A stretch of 64,000 nt of DNA, from NCBI RefSeq assembly GCF_000003815.2, contig NC_049993.1, forward strand, positions 4,078,891 to 4,142,890, read 5' to 3'. Below the pieces are notes generated by a model, which made no database searches, had not been told where the DNA came from, and was given only the letters and a program-made list of their open reading frames with translations. This DNA is from Branchiostoma floridae. Taxonomy: Eukaryota; Chordata; Leptocardii; Amphioxiformes; Branchiostomatidae. Shown in pieces: positions 1 to 11,300 of this stretch. The position numbers and the translations under genes are program-made. Within the stretch, counting starts at the first letter, position 1. Each line of letters begins with the position of its first letter.

Positions 1-518
1 GAGTAATACTGTATATAATAGAAATGTCCATGTTAATGCGTCAGTTTACTCATGTTTCATTATCAGCATGCATTGTACTCACCCTTGCTTACGTTTTTGA
101 CGTCATTACGTAGTTTCCTAGGCACAGTGTTTAGTCAACTTACATATGAAATCTGAGCATGCATACTTAACGCAAAGTAAGGTTACATATATTTAGCTAT
201 ATAGTGAAAAAAGTTGTACTTTTTGGCGAACGTTATTACTGTGGAACATCGAAGTCTTGGCATGTCAAACCTTTTCAATCTTTTATTGTACAGTACTGTA
301 TTGATGATCAATCCTCCCTGCGAGGTCTGATCTTTCCTCCATGCTCTGTGCTATTCTGACTGGTTAATTTGCTATGTATTGCTCCTTTATTTTATGGTCT
401 ATAAACTGGTCTACATGTGTTTACACAATTTTTCGCTAGGGGGGGTTAATGACCCTTTCGGAGGGCAGCAACTGACGTGCCGTCCGCATTTAGTAGATAA
501 TCATTTTCAGTTAGATAA
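1..518. other. AT-rich DNA, no gene seen
   Basis: I see no convincing coding exon or structured RNA here. The only longer open stretch (379-567) has no recognisable domain and runs into the left end of the hAT-like element that begins at 527. Confidence 0.6.
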
Positions 519-526
519 ATATTTAC

Positions 527-972
527 TAGGGGTGGGTATCGGTATGGTGTTTTTTTTTTCTTATTAGACCGGTCCAGAAAAAACCGAACCTGATAAAATT
601 AGGTAGACCGGATGTTGGAATATTAGAAAATGAACGTAATACGTATCATATGATCAGGCATTCACACATTTCGGGGCTTGTCGGTCGAGGAAAATAACAA
701 GAGCGCAGTAGAGTAGAGTCTATAGTTATTTCTACCAAGTTTCACAGTCAACAGTACCGATGCAGTTAGCCTTGTAGGATTTTAAAAACGCAACTTGGAG
801 TCGAATACTCCACAAAACAGATTTCTTTGTTGTGAAATAGACCCGATTGTTTGGAGTATCGTCCATTCACAAGTTTCCACATACTGAATCAGGTCCAGGT
901 TCAGGTCCAAACCACATCTTATCCTCTGAACCTGAACTGGACCTGAATTTTCTGTACAGATACCCACCTCTA
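527..972. mobile_element. hAT-like non-autonomous DNA transposon (MITE)
   Basis: The left end reads TAGGGGTGGGTATC and the right end (959-972) is its reverse complement with one mismatch. Both ends are flanked by the same 8-bp word ATATTTAC (519-526 and 973-980), the duplication length expected of hAT transposition. The interior (446 bp in all) has no transposase frame. Near the right end it carries motifs resembling GTCCAGGTTCAGGTCC in both orientations. The element at 11856-12213 and the piece around 22890-22932 share these motifs, so a small family is present. The hAT assignment is inferred from duplication length and TIR form. Confidence 0.72.
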
Positions 973-1620
973 ATATTTACTCATCAATCGAACCCCGAAC
1001 CTGGAAAATCAAAAGTCAGCTACGCTTTTTTTTTCTATAACGAAGCTGAAAACGACTATCCCAGGGAGAACTGTTGCATGCTAGAAAAAAAAAATGTACC
1101 TCATCATGTCTATGAAACATGGCAATAGAAAAACTCACACACGTGAAAACTTAGGATGACGCAAATTCATTGAACTGATGCTATTTGGGTCATCAGGCCC
1201 AAACAAAGGGTCACCGTTGTAGGGACTAGCAGACTACTTATACCAAAGAAAGGCTTCGCTGACCGGCCCACTTCTCCATACTAAAAAGCAATCAACGTTA
1301 CAATAAAAAATATCATATATTCACCAAGCAAAAGTTAGGGAGCAAAAATAGGGACCCTAACACGCACTTCCGGTGTAAAACCGCGCGCGTAAGATTTGAA
1401 CTCCGACCCGGAAACGCAACGCCAGCGGGGAGATTCCAACAAGTCAAGAGGAGTAGAGTCAAATTTTGCGTTCGAGTCAAGGTAACGTTACTACAGTAAC
1501 AGATCCTAGAATATTGTTTGTGCGTATGTTCATACTATACATATGTCAACGTGTTATAAACCCCGGTACAATATACGTGGTTCTTTGGTAGATTTCGGAT
1601 TTGGTCGTAGAATGATGACA
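720..1620. repeat. Diverged repeat, copy A (partner of 22730-25740)
   Basis: Blocks here recur in the same order at 22730-23346 and 25428-25740. Examples are the stretch around ACGAAGCTGAA (1040), the block at 1185 (CTATTTGGGT-ATCAGG) and the block at 1395 (TTTGAACTCCGACCCGGAAA). Copy B is interrupted by a LINE. Similarity extends outside the hAT-like element, so the shared unit is larger than that element. No protein frame was found. It may be an old transposon or a segmental duplication. Confidence 0.6.
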
Positions 1621-2032
1621 AGAATTTCTGATGCAAAGATCAACTCACGGGGGGCTTGCGAGGCCCCACTGTTTTAATACACAACTTTTGTTTAGACTTC
1701 TGTTCATAATTCTTTACTTATTGTGTCCTTCAGATATATCCTGAGGTGTATAGATAATCTAGAGATTGATATTTGCTAAAAACAAATGAAGTATTTATCT
1801 GTGTATTTTCGAAGGAAATTTGAGTTTTCTACATTTATGTGCAAAGGTGGGGTGGATGCGTGCTCCATTTTTGGCAACGCCACTGGGGCGGTCTTCCAAA
1901 AGACATGCAAACAAAGGTTTTACAGAAAATTGTGTTACTATCCAAGATTATCTGCTATGGATACTTTTCTTGATCTGTGGAATAGTTAGCAATAGTTAAA
2001 GTCAAACTAAGTATTGTTTCATTTTGTTACAG

Positions 2033-2105
2033 GAACTGCAGGGCTAGAGGAGAAGGAGAAGAAGAGATCTCTGTGACATCCTGCTTCACCTGTATCAAGC
2101 ATTAG
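2033..2105 (+). other. Candidate non-coding 5' exon of the zinc-finger gene
   Basis: The stretch is preceded by a pyrimidine-rich acceptor (TTTTGTTACAG) and followed by a strong donor (ATTAG|GTATGT). It carries no ATG frame. It would splice to the acceptor at 2946-2947 just upstream of the zinc-finger start codon. This rests on splice signals only. Confidence 0.35.
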
Positions 2106-2285
2106 GTATGTTTGTCCATCATGTATGGTTCTTGCAATAACCACCCTCTTTCAGCCTCCTTGCAATAACCATTTGAGAGAGCTACTTTTAGTACATGTAT
2201 TACACCAAGCTTCAAAGTCCTTTATAAACCTCATTACCCAACACATTGAGTACCTGCCTATGACACTGGCTGTAAATACACCCGA

Positions 2286-2313
2286 TATTATTATTATTAT
2301 TATTATTATTATT

Positions 2314-2392
<79 letters not shown>
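2286..2392. repeat. Compound ATT/ATC microsatellite
   Basis: A run of ATT units changes to about fifteen ATC units and back to ATT. All six-frame homopolymer reading frames here (poly-I, poly-N, poly-D) are artefacts of the repeat. Confidence 0.97.
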
Positions 2393-2393
<1 letters not shown>

Positions 2394-2960
2394 GGGCATA
2401 AGACACCAATGACATCAAAATTGAAATTCTCTGAAATTGCATTTAATCATAATAATGTTTCTTAATAACATAGCCATTTGCACAAATTACATGCATGATA
2501 CTGGAAAGGGTTGCAGTCCTTAGGATGGGATGTTAATCCGCGGCCCACTGTTTATTGTAATTGTTGAAAATGGCTATGACATTTCTTGATACATCATAAT
2601 CTTAGTACAATTAACTTGTAATGTGTACATAGCGTATGTTTGTATGTCACGAGTGACTCATGACCAGTGGAAAAATAGCTTTTCTGTGAGTTCAATTTGA
2701 TCGAGATCACATTCACTTTTCTACCTTATCTACCACATTCAATGTTATGTCCAAAGCTCATACTTAGGATGGTTTGTGTGTTGCTAAATATACTTTACAG
2801 CCAAAAAGCTTTGAACTACAAGGAATTGTTAAGAGGATTTTGAGGGAAAAAATATAATATATAGTACACATATACTATACTATTCAAAAGCAACAGCACT
2901 AGAATAAGTTGTTCAAAGATATTTTACACATCTTTGTTTCCTAGCAGATTAAGTCAGAAG

Positions 2961-3689
2961 ATGGAAAATCCCAGCTGCAGCTCTGGACAGCAGACAAAAC
3001 ACACTGGTGACAAACCCTACATTTGTGAGGAGTGTGGGTACAGGACAGATGGAAAGTCTAAATTATGCAGGCATATGAGGACCCACACAGGAGAAAAACC
3101 CTACAAGTGTTACCAGTGTGACTATTCTGCAACACAGAAATGCACTTTGGATAGGCATCTAGCAAAGCACTCTGGTGATAAGCCCTACATGTGTGGGGAG
3201 TGTGGGTACAGGACAACTCTGAAGTCTACCTTATCCAAACATATGAGAACTCATACTGGTGAAAAGCCCTACAAGTGTGACCAGTGTGGGTACAGTGTAG
3301 CTAGAAAGTATCACTTATCCCAGCACATGAGAACACACACAGGGGAAAAACCCTACAAGTGTGACCAATGTGACTATTCTGCAGCAAAAAAATCCAATTT
3401 GGACCAACATCATCTGTCTAAACACACCAAAGAGAAACCCTATAAATGTGACCATTGTGAACATTCTGCTAGAAGTAGATCTGCTCTGGACTACCATCTA
3501 AAAACAAAACATACCGGACAAAAGCCCTTCATGTGTGGCATTTGTGGATACGGGTCGGCACTCAAGTATGGCTTAATCCGGCACATGAGAATCCATACCG
3601 GTGAAAAACCATACAAGTGTGACCGGTGTGACTTTTCTGCAGCATGGAAATCCAATTTGGACAATCACTGTAAAACTAAGCACAACTGA
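2961..3689 (+). CDS. C2H2 zinc-finger protein (eight fingers)
   Basis: The protein has 242 residues and is almost entirely tandem C2H2 zinc fingers: eight units of about 28 residues, each with CxxC and HxxxH or HxxxxH, joined by TGEKPY-type linkers (THTGEKPYKC between several fingers). This is the standard fold of sequence-specific nuclear DNA-binding proteins. No KRAB, BTB or SET domain is visible, so the regulatory output is unknown. I chose the ATG at 2961 because a good acceptor (TTTGTTTCCTAGCAG) ends at 2947, leaving 13 bases of leader in this exon. The open frame upstream of 2961 would lie in the intron. The coding region ends in one exon with a TGA at 3687-3689. Fingers 5, 6 and 8 have an extra residue between the histidines (HxxxxH), as in many invertebrate fingers. 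The target site cannot be read from the sequence. Confidence 0.88.
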   Translation: MENPSCSSGQQTKHTGDKPYICEECGYRTDGKSKLCRHMRTHTGEKPYKCYQCDYSATQKCTLDRHLAKHSGDKPYMCGECGYRTTLKSTLSKHMRTHTGEKPYKCDQCGYSVARKYHLSQHMRTHTGEKPYKCDQCDYSAAKKSNLDQHHLSKHTKEKPYKCDHCEHSARSRSALDYHLKTKHTGQKPFMCGICGYGSALKYGLIRHMRIHTGEKPYKCDRCDFSAAWKSNLDNHCKTKHN

Positions 3690-5362
3690 GAAAAATGACG
3701 TGGGTACACGACAAGTCTCATCCCAACATGTGAGAATTCGTACAGAAGAAGAGCTGAAACCATCAAGACAAATAAACACCAGTGTAAGCACTACAACTAT
3801 GCCCCATGCATCTGCAATGACAAAATGTAGGCAGGAGATACATTTTGCCAAATAACAAGTACCTAAGTGAGCATCCTGTTTGGTGAGGATTTGATAACCC
3901 ATGAGAAAACAAATCTTACCGGCCACGTCAATGTGTCTTTTTCTACAGCACAGTTACACATCTCGATATTGTATTTGTCAGAAACATGACAAGACAGTGA
4001 GGAATGTGTATGGTAAAGAGGATCAGAGAGGTAGTTTCTGCCATATTGTTAAAGAAGTGGATGAGGGTTGCAGTATATGCAGTAATTCATACATGCAACA
4101 ATATTAGATGCATACATGTTCAGATTTTCCATTGTTTACATCTGACGTTGTTAATGTTTTGGTTTGTTACCATCATATCGATAACATAGTATTAGTAGTA
4201 TAGTTACTTATAGTTAATTGTACAGTTCTAGCCAGTGATCAATATTATAGTAGTAGTACTTGTAGTAGTAGTAGTAGTGTAGTTAGTAGTAGTATAGGAC
4301 GTTACTTCAAATTGCCAGCAGTAGGTAGATGTTCATCATTAATCACCGAAGGAGTAGTTTATGACTTGTTGTTGTTATAACTGTTATTTTGTACTATCCA
4401 GTGATCAATATTATACTGTAGTAGTGATTGTAGTAGTAGTAGTGTAGTAAAAGTTACAGTAAGAAGTAGTAGTATAGAACATTACTTTAAACTGCCAGCA
4501 GTAGTTTAGTAGATGCTTGTCATCATCCCCTGACGGAGTAGTTTATGACTTGCTATGATTATAATTGTTGTTTTGTACTGCTTAGCTTTTTGTGTGAATT
4601 AGGATAAGATGTTTTCTTGTTTACGTCCGACCCTCTCTGTTTCATAGAAAATACAAGAACGCATAAAATCTTTACTTTTTTATGCTGGTCTGTGTTTTTT
4701 GTTGACACAGATCTGCTTGAAACTCGCATGCTATTTTCACGTAATGTTTCGCGCCATTTTTGCTTCACTTCAATTTCCAAAATCATTCAATAGATTTACC
4801 AATCCTACCCAATTTAACATTGTAACATTGCTTTGTTTCCAATTCTAACGTTAAAGGCTAGCTTCATGTCAACGTGTTTTTTTCCAGTGTTTTACAGCGG
4901 ACTATTGGCAATATATGTGCGATAAGTCGCAATAAGATCACTAGCTTTCGTACGCCTTTTGAAATACTGTATGTACTTTGATATCTGTCCCCGCCCCCAA
5001 CTACTTAAAAAATTGTTTACGACTTTCGCAAAAATGAAGTAGCGTTTGCCACACGTCATGCCTTTGATGGGGTTCAGACTAATCATGTCATTTTTCTTGA
5101 CCATATTTGGGCATGTTTAGCTGTTTCCAGACTGCGTTGTATGCATATCAAAGTAGAAGTATGCAAATTACAGTAGAAATACACGCGCAAGCACTCCAGG
5201 CCCGATTCATGCGGACGGCAGCGAAGGAATCCAGCGGGCCTTTCTACCGTCTCACGTCCCTCGTCGCCGTCTCAGCGCTTGTATCAAATACGTTGCTAAA
5301 AAGACGTCTTTAGAAACTAAAAAAGGCGGCAATCGAGCAGAATCCCAGGTCGTCAGAGTAAG
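3690..5362. other. Zinc-finger 3' flank and intergenic DNA
   Basis: This is the probable 3'UTR and flank of the zinc-finger gene, followed by an AGT-rich tandem duplication (listed separately) and unique AT-rich DNA. Short frames at 3601, 3901, 4004 and 4892 have no domain or splice support. The last 100 bases before 5363 are GC-richer and probably hold the promoter or 5'UTR of the lectin gene. Confidence 0.5.
4222..4580. repeat. Tandem duplication containing AGT microsatellite
   Basis: Two direct copies with a period of about 166 bases. Each starts near CCAGTGATCAATATTATA (4232 and 4398), continues through a TAGTAGTAG run and a shared CTGCCAGCAGTA-type block, and ends near TTTTGTACT. The copies are clearly diverged. 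Confidence 0.8.
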
Positions 5363-8300
5363 ATGGGGACAAGAGAGCCTCAAGACGGGAAAGACGCAGA
5401 TGACTTGGGGCGCCATGTCAACTTGCCTAACCCAACTGACTCGTCAACAGGTAGGTTACAGATATGATGTTACTGTATTGTATTGTTTCCCATAAGCGTG
5501 TTTGCAAAACACATTTACATTTTTTTGAAGAGGGTTTATCAACGAGTGACTATAAATAGTGTTAACTATGATAGGTTTTTCTTAATATTGCTGAAATCTA
5601 AAGTTTTCAATCCATGTAAGAAAGCAGATCGAAATTTACAGTATTTTGTTCATAGTACGCGTGGTGTTATGACTCAAAATTCGTGTCATGAGCATTAACC
5701 ACGAGTATATTGCAGTCTGCCATTGTCCAACAAATTCCAAATCGGTAACTTTTTTTTTCTTGCGCACGAAACCCTTTGGAACATCAGTAGGTGCAGGAGG
5801 AGAACATTCGGCCCCATCGGTCACTAACGTCGTTCGAATTCGACCGTCGTACGATTGCAAATTGAGGGCTTTCTTTGCACATCCATCCATTCTGTTAAGG
5901 ATCTTTGTCGGCGCTTGAAACTCCTATGGCATCAAAATCGTACGACGATCGCGCGACCTATTTGGCCGCGGCCTTACACAAAGGACGTTGTTTTAGATTC
6001 TTTTTTGGCTTTTGGTTTTGTCTTTGATTGAAAATCTACCACCGTGACATCAAAATTGCACGACGAATGTACCATTGCGGCAAATGTACCATTAGGAAGG
6101 ATTTTCTTGCCAGTCTTGTATCCAGTCAATCGTTGCTTGGCCAGGCTCTATGCGGGGCAGATGAAGCGCTCTGCCGCCAGACTAATCTTTCCCACCCGGT
6201 AGGAGTTTTTCGCTATTGGAGTTTCAGACAGTAGGAGTGGCTACCAAGCTTCACTCCTAACGGGTGCAAAAGATTAGCCCGGCGGCAGAGAGCTTCATTT
6301 GCCCCGGAGAAGAGCCTGGCCAGTTTACGGTAGACTGAGAACCAGGTTAAAATGAAGCCGGAGTTGTGATCAGAGCTATACCGGTCATTTTGGTGCTCTG
6401 TGCGATTATCTGTGACGACAATGCCATAAATTTGAACGACCAATCATTTCATCCTATAAGTCTGACTTGGNNNNNNNNNNNNNNNNNNNNNNNNNNNNNN
6501 NNNNNNNNNNNNNNNNNNNNNNNNNNNNNNNNNNNNNNNNNNNNNNNNNNNNNNNNNNNNNNNNNNNNNNATTTACCTGCTCATAGATTTCGCATTTCTT
6601 ATATGTCATAAGATTTTCTTCTTTTGTGGTTTATATAATATTACTTTTTATTCTGTGCTAGTACTTAACTTGTTCTGATATATTTTCAAGGCCTATGCTC
6701 TGCTGACCATGCGAAAAAATGTATGATGTCCTATGATTTTTCTTCCTTTGTGGTTTATATGATATTACTTTTTATTCTTGTGCTTAGCTTAACTTGTTTT
6801 GATATATTTTCAAGGCCTTTGCTTTGCTGACCATGCGAAAAAATGTATGATCCTGGGTGTGTTTTATTTGTTGAGGACTCCCCTTGTAGTATTTGAACAA
6901 GGTAGACATATTTCTGTGGCTAACCCACCCACCTTTGTCATCTTTGGCGCAGCTCCGTTGTCAATGCTTTAGATATAGACTCCACTAGCCTCATTTGCTA
7001 TCGTTTGTTTAATAGGTTGGAGAGGGGGAAATCGCGATCAGTTTTTACGCCCGGAAGGTTCTTATGTCAGGGAAGTGTTTTGCCGGTGAAGGTTTGTGTC
7101 GTTTACTTGCAAAACGGGCATGAAGGAGGCTTTGAAGTTTGAAACAGAATGATAACAATGGTTTGAAATTTGATGGACCTATCGATTGAAACCTGTTTAT
7201 GACGTATTGTGGCCAAATATTTGGCGCGCAATGATAAACCTCTGTCAGTGCGGGTGTCCTTTCTCAGTGCCGGGTCGCATACAATAACTGTCTCTGGATT
7301 ATCATGAATTTGCCTCGACGGTGTAGCGCCAGTACAATGTTTGTGTACCATTCGACTACACATTTGAATCAAGGTGAAGGAGGGTATGTTATTCTTTCTT
7401 ACAAAGATTAAATATCCACCGATTATTCTATCATCAAGCACTTGTTGACATCTGACACTATAGAAACACATTTTTTCGCAACTGCTATGACCACACATCG
7501 TCCACCGTGAATCAGCAGACAGCGCGGATTGGTCTTTTGACCAATACCGCGGATTTTAGGCGCCGCGGATCTAAAGATACTTACAGTATTGCTAGATCCA
7601 CCTGTCTTTTATTGTTCAGTGCCCCAGCTATGTCGTGAAATGTGTGTTAAAATAAGCTGTGTTTCTGTAGATCGCTTTGCTCTGAAACTACGCTGGTAGT
7701 CCGTTAGTATATTGTGACCTTTGAAGTGTTTCATTATATGGCTATGGATAATGTGTTCGAGTAGTTTACAGAAAATGCAGGTAAGTGAAACGGGTCTGTA
7801 GTTACTGGGGACCACTCCATCTCCCTTTTTGAAAATGTCGCATATGTTTGCATTCCTCCAGTCTTGGGGGATTTCTCCTGTGTCAAGCGATTGTTGGAAA
7901 ATGTTAGTCAAAACAGGTGCGATTTCACTGGCTGTCATTTTGAGGAACCAAGGAGCCTTTAGGGGGTATTTGGTCTGGCCCGGATGCTTTGGACGGATTA
8001 AGGACTTGCAACATTTTTTCTACACCATAAGTGGAAATTTCTATACGTTCCATAGGAGGGATGTAGGGGTTCCCTAGAGATGGCATGTCTGTGGTGTCTT
8101 CTTCTGTGAACACTTTTAAACTGTGAACTGAGTGCTTCTGCTTTTTCTCACTGTCACTTATAATGGTGCTCCCCACCTTAAGAGTGGCTACCCCAACAAG
8201 GTCTCTCTTCAGGCCTTTCATGTATGACCAGAATGTTTGTCAGTTATAGCTTCTCCCAGAATGTTTGCCACGTATAATTGAGTGTGCTGATCTTATGCTT

Positions 8301-11300
8301 TTCAGCACTCTTCTTTAGCGACGCCTGATGGGCGAGCCTAATAGTATAGTGTGCGACCGTTTGCAAAGAATTTTAAAAAACTTTACAGGAATGTCAGGAA
8401 TGCCAAAGTCCGCGCGTGCGTAGTTGCATCATGCCGGACTGAACCATTACCTCCACGGATAAGCTTTCGAGTCGCAGGACACATACCGATATAAGTGTGC
8501 ACAGTAGTGTTTTCCGTATTCGCGCATGGCGATATTTGAGTGATCGCCGTGCAAAATTGAGAAAAGTCTAGGACTTCAGACGTACCAGAATTGTAGTATA
8601 TAGTATGGTGGCCATGGAAATGTAAACATTTGAAACAGGGGATAAAAGATTATTGAAATATGTTCCTTGGAAAATGACCCATGAGTCGTGGTTTGTGTCC
8701 TGGAGTTTGGAACTTTCGGTGGCCTTCTTCACCTTTAATATCTTTGTTTAAAAAATGCAAACCGATGTGTGAAACAAGCATTGTTTGAACTTAAATGATG
8801 TATAACATGTGGGGTTGTGAGGTAGCGATTAGTTACCTTCGCCAAGAACGTTATATTTTGGGTAGCGTTTGTATGTGTGTGTGTTTGTAGAAGACCACCA
8901 TAACTCGAGAGCGCCTGGATGGATTGTAATGATATTCGGTATGTGGGTGTGTTTAGACCTGGAAACGATTAGATTTTGGGTCCCCTAGCGGCATGTTACG
9001 GTACTGCAGCGGAATTTCCTGGTTTGATATATCGAGTTCTGGACATGTTGCGGCTATGAATTTCAAGTAGTAGACAGCTCTTGATGCCGTGAGTAAGTGG
9101 TATGGGTTTGGGTCCCCTAGCAGCTTGTTTTGGAACTGCAGGACAGGTTTAGTGTCAGACTTTGAAAGGGAATAACCCAAGAAGGGAATGACGGATTGTT
9201 ATGATTTTTTGTATGTGGATAGGTTACGTAATGTACATATCAATTATGCAGATTGGAAGCTTACTTGTATGATTAATTGGAAAATTGTCTAAACATGCTC
9301 AGTTCAATTATAGGACCATTAAAACATATGACCTTTGTAACTGAGTAAGAGAATATTGATAGATATACATTATGCATGATTAATGATAATATGTTATAAT
9401 GTCATTGTGGTAAGCTAGAGAAGATGATCAACTGATATAATTTATGTAAATGAGGGTCTGATTTGTAAAATCGATGAGAAGTGTTTTACATTATTAGTTC
9501 ACCCTTCACTCACAAGAGAACCCCTTTTGACAGCAATGCTCTCTGACCATTGATCGCCAGGTGAATGGAATACGACTATCAAAACCCATCAATAACAACA
9601 ATCCTTAATATTTTCAAGGACGTTATATCAACCTGATATAACGTCCTTGATATTTCTAAACAATAAAACCGTCGCCATGGCAATAATTTTAATCGCCACA
9701 CTTTTTTTTACTGTCTTGTAGTTGTTCCAGTATTCCTCTTGCTCCTGTTCTTTGTTGTAAAGACATAACGAATGGATCGAAATAATGAATTGTTCTTTTT
9801 TTTTTAATTTGTTGGCTATCGTTGCTAGAGGAATTTTCCTTTTCCCAAACAATCAGGTAGATTTGACGTAAATATGCGCTGATTTTTTTCGAACCCAAAA
9901 TCTTTGATCTTGCACATTTCAATGAGAACGAGCATTATACGTTTTTCTTGCCCTAGCCCTCTGTCACGCTACGCGTTGAATGTTTTCTTGACAGTCGATA
10001 TTGCTAACTAAAGCTGTACCCAAAGCTCTAATTAATGAAGTCGAGGTTACAACTAGCTAAACACCACCCCGTAAAAATTCCCCGTGTGCGCTATTAGACC
10101 TTGGCGGGTGGACAACGCTCCTAGTACCGAGGATATCCTCGGCAGCTCACGATGGACTTGTACAAAGCAGGGTTTTTCTCCGGCAATACTGACAAAATGA
10201 TAGCATGCACGATTCGAAAATTTAGAATGCATCACACAACCTCGTCCGAAAGGCAAAACGTGTTTTAGTCATAGATCTGCTTAGAAATGGTCATCACAAA
10301 CTGAACATTTGTGCACTGTGTAACAACAGACAGCACGGATAAGGATGGAAAGAGCATGCGCCGTTCTGTTCGTGACGTCATCCGCAACTACTCCAGCTGC
10401 ATCATGGGTATCGCCCTGGCAGTACTTGTAGTCCTGATGACTGTTGGGTTCTCCGTAATGGCGGTTAGGCTTGGTCAACATGAGGAGGTATACTCTGAGT
10501 AGTTCTCACGCGGCGGACATGACAGAACGAAAACGAGGTCATTAAGGCAAACAAACAAAAACTATTTCTATCCCATTCAATTTTCCTACCAAACTGTTTC
10601 AATGAATATATAAGATCAAATAATAGATACCATAAGTAGCGTTATGCACAGAAACGATGTACCAATTTAGAGTAGGCCAGAGATGCCAAATAAAACATAA
10701 ATTTGTGACGGAAATAAAGCAATTCTCTAATTGGTCAATTTTCTAATTGCCATGCCATCAATGATTAAACTGCTAATCATGATTGACAGTCTTATGTTTG
10801 CCACATTGACCTCGTTTTCGATCTATCATGCCCGCTGCATGTATACGTATATAATATAGAGGACTGACAATCTTTCTAGCTCAACCACTACTTTCATATA
10901 ACCGTACGATACCTTATCAATTCCTTTCCGGTTGCAGGACAGTATGCAAAAGTAGTTGACAAATAGATACTGCCTTTACTGTCATTTGGATACTATCTTC
11001 TGACTGGTAAATCTGCTTGGAAATTATCACTTCTTTATATATCTTTTAGCAGATAGGATTTATTGTGGAAAATAATAAAAATAAAAGGCTACATTTAATG
11101 TACAACACATTTCTTCATATAGAGGTGATTGCCTTTTTTGGTGAAATATGAAGTAATGTATTAATCAGTGAACCATTCTCCTCTGGAAAGATGGAAGGAT
11201 GCCTACTACTACTTCTATTCTCCTCTAAATGACAATAGAAAACGTTAGTCAAATACCAAGACCAAAATGCCAATTTTCCTTTGGTATCTTTGTGCTTTTA

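Noticed and set aside
2125-2442. Poly-isoleucine, poly-asparagine and poly-aspartate reading frames
   Set aside because: They are translations of the ATT/ATC microsatellite with no coding context.
7103-7498. 131-residue minus-strand frame with ATG
   Set aside because: No domain, no splice signals in a sensible arrangement, and it lies in a repeat-rich intron. Possibly chance or an unknown transposon piece.
9614-9650. Perfect hairpin as an intrinsic terminator
   Set aside because: This is eukaryotic DNA with no adjacent T tract or operon context. It is treated as a hairpin repeat only.
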